A stretch of 64,000 nt of DNA, taken from Primulina eburnea. Taxonomy: Eukaryota > Streptophyta > Magnoliopsida > Lamiales > Gesneriaceae. Location of the stretch: positions 28,696,329 to 28,760,328 of the forward strand of contig NC_133103.1 in assembly GCF_022965805.1 (NCBI RefSeq). The letters run 5' to 3'. Shown one piece after another: positions 12,755 to 23,575 of the stretch. Both the position numbers and the translations under genes were made by a program. Below the pieces are notes generated by a model. The model was given only the letters and a program-made list of their open reading frames with translations. It searched no databases and was not told the origin of the DNA. Every line of letters starts with the position of its first letter. Position 1 is the stretch's first letter.

Positions 12755-12951
12755 CTGAAAGGTTGGAATATCATGCTAAACCCAATAGTTTTACAAGAAT
12801 TATGCTTATAGACATGCAAAGGTCAAAGTTCTTCTAACCTAAATTCCCGTAAATAACACTGATTAGAGCATGCAATCCTATCATACTTCTAAGTTAAAAA
12901 TCTTAACCCAAAACATTAAACTTCAAATACAACTTAAAGATTTAGGATAAC
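12755..12951 (-). other. Intron-like gap between gag and protease of element T
   Basis: A 197-bp AT-rich non-coding stretch separates the gag end (..LLIT) from the protease start (GRIFIAG). In intact relatives these run on directly. The minus strand starts GTTATCC after ACA and ends CCTTTCAG before GGAGAATC. One missing G at the donor would make a CAG/GT donor and an in-frame join. Either a real intron or an old insertion explains it; see findings. Confidence 0.45.
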
Positions 12952-14025
12952 TGTTATGAGCAACGTCTCCAGGTTAGTCTCCGCAGCATAGAGAGCAAAA
13001 ACTCTGCCTTGTGTAGGTAGATTCTTCTGAAGGCAATTCTTCAATATGTGGTCAGTACTACCACATTTGTAACACTTTCCCGAACCATACATACAAGTCC
13101 CAGCATGACGACGTGAGCACTTGGCACAGACTGGATACTCCACTATCCTCGGCACTGCCCGTCCCTGCTATTGCTGCTGCTGCCCTTTGTTAATGGGTGG
13201 ACGATGTAAAGGTCTCTTATTCTGATGCTGCTGCTGGGGAGGGCGGTGTGGTGCCTGAAATGGTCGTTTACCCTGGCAATCGCGCTCAATATCATTCTGG
13301 TCTTGCTCTGCTGCTAGAGCTCTGGAAACAGCAACATCATAGGTAATAGGGCCAGCCACCCTTACATCACGGCGCAAGATCGGCCGCAGACCATCCATAA
13401 AATGCCTCAGTTTGGCACCAGCGTCATTTGCAATCAGGGGTACAAAGTGACAACCCCTCTCAAACTTAAGGATAAACTCCGTAACAGTCATGTCTCACTG
13501 CCTCAGGGTCATAAACTCCCTGAGGGTCATAAACTCCATGGTCAACCTGGAACGCACCTCGTCAGTAAAATATTTAGAGTAAAATACCTCTTTGAAACGC
13601 GCCCAGCTCAAAGTAGCCAAATCCAAAGCTACAAATGCTCCTTCCCACCACAGACGAGCGTCTCCTCCAAATATATAAGTCGCACAACGAACCCTATCTC
13701 CATCTTCAAGCCCCATGAACTCGAAAATAACCTCAAGGGATTTAATCCATCCCTCTGCAACCAAAAGATCTGACGTCCCTGAGAACTCCTTCGGCCTCAT
13801 CTTCATGAACCGCTCACAGACAGCCTCAGGCCCCGTCTGTCTGGCTACCACAGCATTGTTTCCCGCGAACTGTGCGAAAAACTAAGTAATCCCAGCTAAC
13901 ATCTAGGCATTCATGTCTGGTGGAGGGGGTGGAGGTCCGTTCCCCCCTTGTCTTTGATCCTCACCGTCCTCATAACGGCGCTCATCATCACCTCTCGGGC
14001 GTCCAACACGGAGTCTAGGAGACAT
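12952..14025 (-). pseudogene. Element T gag, broken
   Basis: Minus-strand gag begins at the ATG complement at 14023-14025 (MSPRLRVGRP..). Two in-frame stops follow within about 50 codons. The capsid-like retrotransposon gag domain is at 13495-13851 (AEGWIKSLEVIFEF, RLWWEG, RFKEVFYSKYF) and 13168-13491, and a CCHC knuckle (CYKCGSTDHILKNC) at about 13030-13075. A 12-nt duplication repeats EFMTLR near 13500, just before a stop. Gag would form the virus-like particle; here it is inactive. Confidence 0.85.
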
Positions 14026-14027
14026 GC

Positions 14028-14515
14028 TGATATGAATCCACCTAACTCCACCTCAAAAGCTAGCTCATGAGAGGAGGATTGTGAATTCATATATATTTTG
14101 CCCAAGACAACTCTTGCTAACCGATGTGGGACACATCATTCCCGACCCCTTTAGACCGCACGTCCTCGTGCCAACTCTTTCGTTAACCCGCACTCCAGGG
14201 CATTTCCAAGCATTCCCGACCCCTTTAGATTGTACGTCCTCGTGCCAACTCCTTCGTTAACCCGCACTCCAGGGCACTTCCAGGAATTCCCGACCCCTTT
14301 AGACTGTACGTCCTCGTGCCAACTCCTTCGTTAACCCGCACTCCAGGGCACTTCCAGGAACATGCACCCACACGACCAGTCAAGAGTATGGCTCTGATAC
14401 CATATGATATGAATCCACCTAACTCCACCTCAAAAGCTAGCTCATGAGAGGAGGATTGTGAATTCATATATATTTTGCCCAAGACAACTCTTGCTAACCG
14501 ATGTGGGACACATCA
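14028..14515 (-). mobile_element. 488-bp TRIM retrotransposon at the gag start of element T
   Basis: Two near-identical 111-bp terminal direct repeats (14028-14138 and 14405-14515) begin TGATATGAATCC and end ..ACACATCA. The PBS complement gctctgatacca is at 14391-14402, two bases from the right LTR. Minus-strand AAAGGGGTCGGGAA at 14139-14152 serves as the PPT. Flanks catgc (14023-14027) and catgt (14516-14520) are a 4/5 TSD that overlaps T's gag ATG. The internal 266 bp is mostly three tandem copies of a ~72-bp unit (ttcccgacccctttaga..ccagggca..). It carries no protein and is non-autonomous. Confidence 0.88.
14139..14362. repeat. Three tandem ~72-bp units inside the TRIM
   Basis: Units start near 14139, 14214 and 14288. 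Each reads ttcccgacccctttaga, then a variable ccgc/ttgt/ctgt, then acgtcctcgtgccaactc, and ends at ccagggca.ttcca. Units 2 and 3 are closest. Confidence 0.8.
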
Positions 14516-14765
14516 CATGTTGTTCCATAATAAAACCCATACGTAACCAACATGCATAATTCAACTATTTTTTTTAAATTTAAATAAATATTGTATAATG
14601 GTAACCTTGACATAAAATATTTCATGCAATCATGATGTAAAAATATTTCATGCTTTAAACGAAATGCGTAATCGTAAAACTTACAGACCGGCGACGTGAC
14701 TTCATGAGTTTCTTGAGAGCAGTAGTAGTACAACCCTTTACAAGATCATAGGCTCTGATACCAAC
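14516..14765 (-). other. Element T leader with primer-binding site
   Basis: This is the untranslated stretch between T's 5' LTR and gag. PBS complement gctctgatacca at 14752-14763 gives TGGTATCAGAGC on the minus strand, two bases from the LTR edge. No ORF with similarity. Confidence 0.8.
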
Positions 14766-15100
14766 TGTAACGGCCCGTATTTCGTATTCATAATTTTGCG
14801 GAATTATTAAAATTTTTCTAAATAAATAAATAACTTGCCCAATTTATAAAATAAACATGTAAATAATTTTAACTTTAAAATAACAGCGGAAGTCAACATT
14901 GTATTTCAAACAACAATTTAAAAATAATCCAACATGTTAAAATCGAGTTTGAATGATAAAAGGTGCATAAATTAAATCATGAGGTCCTCGGGTTTACTAC
15001 TGCTGTCTCAAGATCGCTCAATGGTCTCCGCCAGCGGTCTCGACCTCATCAATATCTACAACAATCAAATCTAGTAAGTCTAACGACTCAACATGTATAT
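14766..15100 (-). repeat. Element T, 5' LTR, part 1
   Basis: Matches 2505-2840. It is interrupted at 15100 by element P, whose TSD tatat (15096-15100) is the last five bases here, and it resumes at 23576. On the minus strand this is the U5 end next to the PBS. Confidence 0.87.
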
Positions 15101-16898
15101 TGTAAGGCTCGAGAATTATTGGTTGTCATTGATGTTGACTCGAAGCTATGGTAATGCATGACATTTAGAGTGGTATTTTTGAAGCATGGCCGAAGCCACA
15201 CCGCCCCCGCGGTGCTAGGACTACCGCACCCGCGGTGTAGTTGACAGAAAATTAAGGGAAATGTGCGAAGCAACACCGCATCCGCGGTGCGTGTAAGACC
15301 GCACCCGCGGTGGTGAGACCGCACCCGCGGTGATGCAAGCGCCGCACCCGCGGTGATCGACATTTAGGAAAATGCATTCCTGCAGAGAGCACAGCGCACC
15401 CGCGCCCTTATGCTGCCGTACCCGCGATAGTGCGTGTCACTTGGAAAACATAACACTCGTCCCTTTTGCATGCAATATATGATATGTGTCTTTCATACCT
15501 TCTATTTCAGAATGAGAGAACCGAGAGAGCTTGGAGGGAGGAGCTTTCATTCTTTTGATTTTTAACTTGAGAGTTTGAATGATTTCGCCATCCGATTTAT
15601 ATTTCGAGTTAAGATTTGTGTTCCTTGCATCGTTGGCTACGAAAGAATGTAAGTATTGTTCATTTCCAACATGTTTCGATATTTATGTGTTGAGGGAATT
15701 CAGATTTGAGTTTTAATATGTGGTCTTGAGATATAGGGCATCGTATATTCGTTGTCAGATTGAGTTTCGGACACAGTATGCTATTATTTCGATTTTTCAG
15801 CATGTATTGTGTTGAGCATATGCAGATTTCAGCATGTATATTGATGTTAGATGAGATTATGAGTTGATTGTGATGGAGTATGATATTCTTGAGTTACCGG
15901 TATCGAAGAATTATGCCGTTACGCCGTCGAATGGCATTGTAGTCGAGTTCAGATTGGTATATTGAATTGCTTGAGATGTATTTGATGGAACATGTCTACA
16001 CATTGTCATTTCAGATTAGTCTTGGCAGAGTTGACATTCCGACTTTGAGACTTCGATCGACGATTCGACAAGAAAGGTATAATTCATGTGGTCACGGGAT
16101 TGCACAGCTCGATTCAGATTTGATACGAGTTTCCCTAAATCACATACTAGATTGTTATTACATTTGATTATGTAATGCCTTGTTTATTGATTTATATTCG
16201 AGTCCTGAGATAGGAGAGATTGGCAGACTTGCCAAAACTAGACGTTTCGGTGTAGCGACGCATAGGAGCAGATTTGCTATATGTGTAGACCCTCGATACA
16301 GAGTTGACCGAAGTCTAGGAATAAGACGTACCGTTGCCCCGAGTGGTTGGGTAGGTAACAGACCGTCTTATTCACACCGGGATCCCTAGATTAGAAAAGA
16401 GTCGAGTCAAGATTTGAATGTTGAATACAGATTTGTATTCTACTACATGTGTAGATTTATATTCATGTTACTTGATTTATGTTATGTATTTGTATATGAT
16501 TTATTACATTGCATGCATCCATGTTTTATACTGGGATATGTTCTCACCGGAGTTATCCGGCTGTTGTCGTGTCTGTATGTGTGCATGGCAACAGGTGGGG
16601 CAGGATCAGGGTCACGACGAGGAAGAGAGAGTTGATAGCGTGGAGATCTCGGGCGTGGAGGATTCCTAGTGTTTCCTACTGGACTTGTAGCACTTATGTT
16701 TGTAGTTGTTATTGAACACTAGTGTATGTTTGTACGCACAGACTTGTATGTACATTACGTTGTTTAATTTCTATTGAGACATGTGATGATTTCGTTAATA
16801 CATTTAAATTAATGTTAAAAGCAAAATTTTGACCCACATTTTCGAACAAAGATCCAATTAAATCCCACAAGAATAGAGTTAGAGCCCGGGTCCCCACA
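15101..16898 (+). repeat. Element P 5' LTR
   Basis: Begins TGTAAGGCTCGAG and ends GGTCCCCACA. It contains an array of CCGCGG-centred palindromes (15199-15437). ORFs inside it (15967, 16414, 16418, 16509) recur in the 3' LTR at an offset of 6677-6678 and are not genes. Confidence 0.93.
15199..15437. repeat. GC-rich palindrome array in P 5' LTR
   Basis: About six copies of a CACCGCACCCGCGGTG-like unit plus two decayed ones (cgcacccgcg) lie in 240 bp. Each copy is itself a small inverted repeat (CACCGC/GCGGTG). The surroundings are AT-rich, so it stands out sharply in composition. The same array is at 21876-22114. Confidence 0.85.
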
Positions 16899-16903
16899 AC
16901 AGG

Positions 16904-16915
16904 TGGTATCAGAGC
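16904..16915 (+). promoter_or_regulatory. Element P primer-binding site
   Basis: TGGTATCAGAGC, complementary to the 3' end of initiator tRNA-Met, lies five bases after the LTR end. Confidence 0.9.
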
Positions 16916-17154
16916 AGTAGGTTCTGTAGACTGAGATAGAATAGAATGAGCGGGGTAGATTGAGTCATCTTCCTTGCTTTTGAGATACTAGCATGATTAT
17001 TGCTTTCCCTATTATATGTTGTGTTGTATTATCTGAATTGATTTACAGCATTTCAAGCCTGAATCAGAACCGATTCTCGATCAGAGGTTATGATCAGAGG
17101 AGGGCTGAGACAGATGATATTGATTGTGTACTAATCAGTTTGATAATCAGATCT

Positions 17155-20100
17155 ATGCCGCCTAGATGTATACCACAGCCAGAGCAGGGTAGCACATCAG
17201 GTGCACAGATGGATGTCTCCGCTACGCCGATGGAGACCTTATTGAAGAGATTTCAGTCTTTCCATCCGCCTACCCTGAAGGGCACAGAGAGTGCAGTAGA
17301 GTGCGAGAGCTGGCTTGATGATATCGAGATGTTGTTTGAGTCTTTGGCATATACTGATGAGCGACGTGTGAAGCTGATAGGGCATCAGATGCAGGTGGTT
17401 GCCAAGAGCTGGTGGTTGACTACGAAGAGAGCCTTGGAGCACTGAGGCATTGACATTACGTGGAAAGTTTTTAAGGATGAGTTCTATCAGCGCTTCTTCC
17501 CCGTCTCCTACCGAAAAGACAAAGGAGCTGAATTTGCGAATTTGAAGCAGGGACAGTGGAACATTGAGGAGTATGTTGCTAAATTTTCTGCATTGCTACG
17601 ATTTGCACCGCATGTGGCAGGGAACGATGAGGCAGTGGCCGATCAGTTCATCAACGGGCTGAATCCCTATGTCTTTACTTTGGTGAACACGGGCCAGCCT
17701 AGTACTTTTTCAGAGGCACTGAACAGAGCTAAGGGAGCCGAGGCTGGCTTGATCAGGCAGCGAGGGGCTTCCTACGGTGTTCAGGGGCAGAGACCGCCAC
17801 AACCTACGACCGTACAGTTTCCACCACCTCCTCCTCGTTTTGACAGCGGAGCTAGTGGTAGTGGTAAGAAGGAATTTCTGAAGGCTAAGGGCAAACAGTT
17901 TAAGAAGTCCGGAAGTAGTTCATCGAGTTCGAGTGGATCTCGACAGAGAGGTCAGGGGTCAGAGTCTAGTGGCGCATACTGTGGTTCGTGTGGAGGACGA
18001 CATGCGACGGAGCAATGTCAAGGAGTTCTGGGACGCTGCAACATCTGTAGGCAACAGGGACACTTCGCCAGAGTTTGTCCCCAGAGAGGTGCACAACGAT
18101 TCCAGAGCACCGGATCATCAGCACCAGCGCCACAGATGGAGAGACAGGCATCTTCTGTACACTCCTTCCAGCCACCCTCTACACAGACCCAGCAGAGACC
18201 AGGAGGTAGTCAGACGGTGAGTCAGCCTCCCAGACAGCAGGCACGCGTTTTTGCCCTGACAGAGGAGCAGGCGCAGGAGGCGCCAGATGACGTCATTGCA
18301 GGTAGCTGTTTTCTTTGCGGTTATCCTGCATATGTGTTGATTGACACAGGGGCATCTCATACATTTATATCTGAACATTTTGCATTGAGACATTCATTGC
18401 CTGTTGAGTCGTTGTCGACAGTAGTGTCTATAGCTTCTCCGTTGGGAAGTGGTTTGATATCTGTGACTACTGTTAGACACTGTATGCTTCAGTTTGAGGG
18501 GCATGAGATCGATCTTGATTGTGTAGTACTTGGTTTAGCTGATTTTGACTGTATAGTTGGTATAGACATGTTAACCAAGTACAGGGTCACGGTAGATTGT
18601 TTCCACAAGATTGTCAGATTCAGACCCGATATGACAGATGAGTGGAAATTCTACGGCAAGGGTTCCAGATCTCGGATTCCCTTAGTATCTGCTCTGACTA
18701 TGAGTAGACTGCTTCAGAGAGGAGCAGAGTGCTTTCTCGTATATTCAGTAGATTTACTGAAGTCGAGCCCAGCATTGGCAGATTTGCCAGTGGTTTGCGA
18801 GTTTGCAGATGTTTTTCCTGATGAGTTTCCGGGGTTGCCTCCAGTTCGAGAGGTTGATTTCAGCATAGATCTTATGCCCGGTTCTGTTCCTATCTCGAGA
18901 GCTCCATATAGGATGGCACCGATAGAGCTGAAAGAGTTGAAAGCACAGTTGGAGGATCTTTTGTCCAAGGGATATATCAGACCCAGTGTATCACCTTGGG
19001 GTGCTCCGGTGCTTTTCGTTAGAAAGAAAGATGGTTCGATGCGACTGTGTATTGATTACAGACAGTTGAATAAGGCAACAGTGAAGAACAAATATCCTTT
19101 GCCTCGCATCGACGATCTGTTTGATCAGTTACAGGGATCTTCGGTATATTCGAAGATTGATTTGAGATCAGGGTATCATCAGCTCCGAGTTAGAGACGTT
19201 GATATTCCGAAGACTGCATTCCGAACCAGGTATGGGCATTACGAGTTTATTGTTATGCCTTTCGGTTTGACAAATGCACCAGCGGTTTTCATGAGTTTGA
19301 TGAACCGTATTTTTCAGAGCTATTTAGATGAGTTTGTTATTGTGTTCATTGATGATATTTTGGTGTATTCGAAGAATTTTACTGAGCATGCAGATCACCT
19401 GAGGATTGTATTGAAGACTTTAAGAAATGAGCAGTTGTATGCCAAACTGTCCAAGTGTGAATTCTGGTTGCGACAGGTTGTCTTCTTGGGGCATATTATA
19501 TCTGGAGAGGGTATTGCGGTAGATCCGAGTAAAGTTGAGGCGGTGATCAGTTGGCCGAGACCGACTTCTGTCCTGAGATACGCAGTTTCATGGGTCTAGC
19601 CGGGTATTATCGACGTTTTATCCGAGATTTCTCCAGTATAGCGAAGCCTATCACCCAGTTGACACAGAAGAATATGCCATTTGTGTGGTCCGAAGATTGT
19701 GAAGCTAGTTTTGTAGAGCTGAAGAAGAGGCTGACTAGTGCGCCTGTCTTGACGATTCCTACTGGTACAGGTGAGTTCGTTGTATACTGTGACGCATCTC
19801 ACAGAGGGCTTGGATGTGTTCTTATGCAGCGAGGGCACGTGATAGCGTATGCCTCTAGACAATTGAAGCCGCACGAGACCCGTTACCCGATTCATGATCT
19901 TGAATTGGCGGCGATTGTCTTTGCACTCAAGATCTGGCATCATTATCTGTATGGCGAGAAATTTGAGATCTATTCCGATCATAAGAGCCTGAAGTATCTC
20001 TTTTCTCAGTCAGAGTTGAACATGAGGCAGCGACGATGGCTTGATCTGCTGAAAGATTTTGATTGCGAGATCAAGTACCATCCAGGAAAATCGAATGCAG

Positions 20101-21675
20101 CAGCAGACGCCTTGAGTCGAAAGGTATGTGCTCTTTCCTTGTCGACAGTAGGTGTATCAAATTTAGTAGAAGATTGTTGCTTGTCTGGATTGACATTTGA
20201 TACAGAGAGTAGACCGCTGCGACTTGCTGCGATTCAGATTGAGCCAGATCTGATTTCGAGGATCAAAGAAGCGCAGAGGACTGATCCGAGTGTGCAGAAA
20301 TCGATTGATATGGTCAGAGCTGGACATATCTCAGAATATCAGGTCAGAGATTCTGTTCTGTATGTGAATAACCGCTTAGTAGTGCCAGAGATTTCAGATT
20401 TGAGACGACAGATCATGTCAGAGGCACACTGTAGTCGGTTTAGCATTCATCCTGGAGGCAGAAAGATGTACAATGACTTGAAGACACAATTCTGGTGGAA
20501 GCAAATGAAGACAGATATTGCAGAATTTGTGTCTAGATGTCTGAATTGCCAACAGGTGAAGGCAGAAAGGAAGAAACCCGGAGGTTTACTTCAGAGTTTG
20601 TCCGTTCCTGAATGGAAATGGGACCACATTTCCATGGACTTCGTTACGAAGTTACCTCGATCATCCCGGGGCTGTGATTCGATTTGGGTCATCATTGACA
20701 GATTAACCAAATCAGCGTGCTTTATTCCGTACAGAATGACTTATCGACACGATCAGATGGCAGAGTTGTATGTCAGAGAGGTCGTCAGATTGCACGGTGT
20801 GCCGAAGTCGATCGTATCAGATCGTGATCCACGATTCACTTCTCACTTTTGGCACAGTTTGCAGCAGGCTTTGGGTACGACTTTACACCTGAGCACTGCT
20901 TATCATGCCCAGACAGACGGACAGTCAGAGCGGACTATCCAGACTTTAGAGGACATGCTGAGAGCTGTAGTACTAGACTTTTGGTACTAGTTGGCAAGAT
21001 TCATTGCCGTTGTGTGAGTTTTCATACAACAACAGCTATCAGACGAGCATAGAGATGGCACCGTTCGAAGCTTTATACGGAAAGAAGTGCAGATCTCCGT
21101 TGTACTGGGATGATATCTCTGAGGTACCAGAGTTAGGGCCTGATATGATTCGTGAGATGATCGAGAAAGTAAAGATCATTCAGAAACGAATGAAGGCAGC
21201 ACAAGATAGGCAAGCGAAATACGCCAATGTCAGACGCAGACCGTTAGTATTTGAACAGGGAGACAGAGTATTTTTGAAGATTTCACCTTTCAGAGGCGTT
21301 GTCAGATTTGGCAAGTGTGGGAAGTTGTCTCCTAGATACGTCGGTCCGTATGAGATCCTTGAGAAGATTGGCGATCGAGCTTATAGACTTGCTCTTCCTC
21401 CTTCACTATCTGGTATACATGACGTTTTTCATGTATCGATGTTGCGCAGATACATGCCGGATGATTCTCATGTCATTCAACCTGACGAAGCCGAGCTAGA
21501 TCAGACCTTGAGCTACGTTGAAAGACCGATACAGATTCTTGATCGGAAAGAAAAGAAGCTCAGGACGAAGACTATTCCGTTAGTGAAGATTCAATGGAGT
21601 CGTCATGGCATCGAGGAAGCAACTTGGGAGACAGAGTCTGAGATGAGACAGAGGCATCCCGAGCTATTCTTCTGA
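17155..21675 (+). pseudogene. Element P gag-pol polyprotein with three lesions
   Basis: Starts at ATG 17155 (MPPRCIPQPEQ) and ends at TGA 21673. Gag spans 17155-18270 with the capsid-like domain, a [13 protein letters not shown] knuckle near 17990 and [14 protein letters not shown] near 18040. Protease [10 protein letters not shown] is at about 18337. RT spans about 18890-19480 with intact FIDDIL (about 19348). RNase H has YCDAS (19786) and DHKSLKYL (19979). Integrase has an HHCC finger (20430-20560) and D-D-E core (SDRDPRFTS at 20818). The chromodomain-like tail (EEATWE, 21614) ends the frame. Lesions: in-frame TGA at 17443-17445 in gag; a frameshift near 19570 between RT and RNase H; an extra T near 20980 in integrase. 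Apart from these it is a full-length Tekay-type protein of about 1500 residues, parallel to Q. Confidence 0.93.
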
Positions 21676-21762
21676 TGTGAGTCTTTCTTCCCGTTGTGAC
21701 TGTACAGTTTTGTATATACTTGCATTATTATTTGCTCATGAGTTCGAGGACGAACTCTCGTC

Positions 21763-21777
21763 TAAGAGGGGGAGAAA
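21763..21777 (+). promoter_or_regulatory. Element P polypurine tract
   Basis: AAGAGGGGGAGAAA runs directly into the 3' LTR at 21778. Confidence 0.88.
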
Positions 21778-23575
21778 TGTAAGGCTCGAGAATTATTGGT
21801 TGCCATTGATGTTGACTCGAAGCTATGGTAATGCATGACATTTAGAGTGGAATTTTTGAAGCATGGCCGAAGCCACACCGCCCCCGCGGTGCTAGGACTA
21901 CCGCACCCGCGGTGTAGTTGACAGAAAATTAAGGGAAATGTGCGAAGCAACACCGCACCCGCGGTGCGTGAAAGACCGCACCCGCGGTGGTGAGACCGCA
22001 CCCGCGGTGATGCAAGCGCCGCACCCGCGGTGATCGACATTTAGGAAAATGCATTGCTGCCGAGAGCACAGCGCACCCGCGCCCTTATGCTGCCGCACCC
22101 GCGATAGTGCGTGTCACTTGGAAAACATAACACTCGTCCCTTTTGCATGCAATATATGATATGTGTCTTTCATTCCTTCTATTTCAGAATGAGAGAACCG
22201 AGAGAGCTTGGAGGGAGGAGCTTTCATTCTTTTGATCTTTAACTTGAGAGTTTGAATGATTTCGCCATCCGATTTATATTTCGAGTTAAGATTTGTGTTC
22301 CTTGCATCGTTGGCTACGAAAGAATGTAAGTATTGTTCATTTCCAACATGTTTCGATATTTATGTGTTGAGGGAATTCAGATTTGAGTTTTAATATGTGG
22401 TCTTGAGATATAGGGCATCGTATATTCGTTGTCAGATTGAGTTTCGGACACAGTATGCTATTATTTCGATTTTTCAGCATGTATTGTGTTGAGCATATGC
22501 AGATTTCAGCATGTATATTGATGTTAGATGAGATTATGAGTTGATTGTGATGGAGTATGATATTCTTGAGTTACCGGTATCGAAGAATTATGCCGTTACT
22601 GCCGTCGAATGGCATTGTAGTCGAGTTCAGATTGGTATATTGAATTGCTTGAGATGTATTTGATGGAACATGTCTACACATTGTCATTTCAGATTAGTCT
22701 TGGCAGAGTTGACATTCCGACTTTGAGACTTCGATCGACGATTCGACAAGAAAGGTATAATTCATGTGGTCACGGGATTGCACAACTCGATTCAGATTTG
22801 ATACGAGTTTCCCTAAATCACATACTAGATTGTTATTACATTTGATTATGTAATGCCTTGTTTATTGATTTATATTCGAGTCCTGAGATAGGAGAGATTG
22901 GCAGACTTGCCAAAACTAGACGTTTCGGTGTATCACGCATAGGAGCAGATTTGCTATATGTGTAGACCCTCGATACAGAGTTGACCGAAGTCTAGGAATA
23001 AGACGTACCGTTGCCCCGAGTGGTTGGGTAGGTAACAGACCGTCTTATTCACACCGAGATCCCTAGATTAGAAAAGAGTCGAGTCAAGATTTGAATGTTG
23101 AATACAGATTTGTATTCTACTACATGTGTAGATTTATATTCATGTTACTTGATTTATGTTATGCATTTGTATATGATTTATTACATTGCATGCATCCATG
23201 TTTTATACTGGGATATGTTCTCACCGGAGTTATCCGGCTGTTGTCGTGTCTGTATGTGTGCATGGCAACAGGTGGGGCAGGATCAGGGTCACGACGAGGA
23301 AGAGAGAGTTGATAGCGTGGAGATCTCGGGCGTGGAGGATTCCTAGTGTTTCCTACTGGACTTGTAGCACTTATGTTTGTAGTTGTTATTGAACACTAGT
23401 GTATGTTTGTACGCACAGACTTGTATGTACATTACGTTGTTTAATTTCTATTGAGACATGTGATGATTTCGTTAATACATTTAAATTAATGTTAAAAGCA
23501 AAATTTTAACCCACATTTTCGAACAAAGATCCAATTAAATCCCACAAGAATAGAGTTAGAGCCCGGGTCCCCACA
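21778..23575 (+). repeat. Element P 3' LTR
   Basis: Same length as the 5' LTR (1798 bp). It ends GGTCCCCACA at 23575 and is followed by the tatat TSD. The palindrome array is at 21876-22114. Confidence 0.93.

Larger units (their letters stand above)
15101..23575 (+). mobile_element. Element P: near-complete Tekay-like gypsy retrotransposon
   Basis: An 8475-bp plus-strand element with 1798-bp LTRs (15101-16898 and 21778-23575), PBS, gag-pol, PPT and perfect tatat TSDs (15096-15100, 23576-23580). By eye the LTRs differ at about 15 positions including compensating 1-2 bp indels, under 1%. The coding region carries one stop and two frameshifts, so it cannot make a full polyprotein. It sits inside the 5' LTR of T. 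Confidence 0.93.

Noticed and set aside
14139..14362. Tandem repeats resembling a CRISPR or satellite array
   Set aside because: Three abutting units without spacers, inside a TRIM; eukaryotic context.
16414..16715. Overlapping ORFs at 16414-16715 and again at 23091-23392
   Set aside because: They lie within the two LTRs of P and repeat because the LTRs do. No domains and three overlapping frames; not genes.
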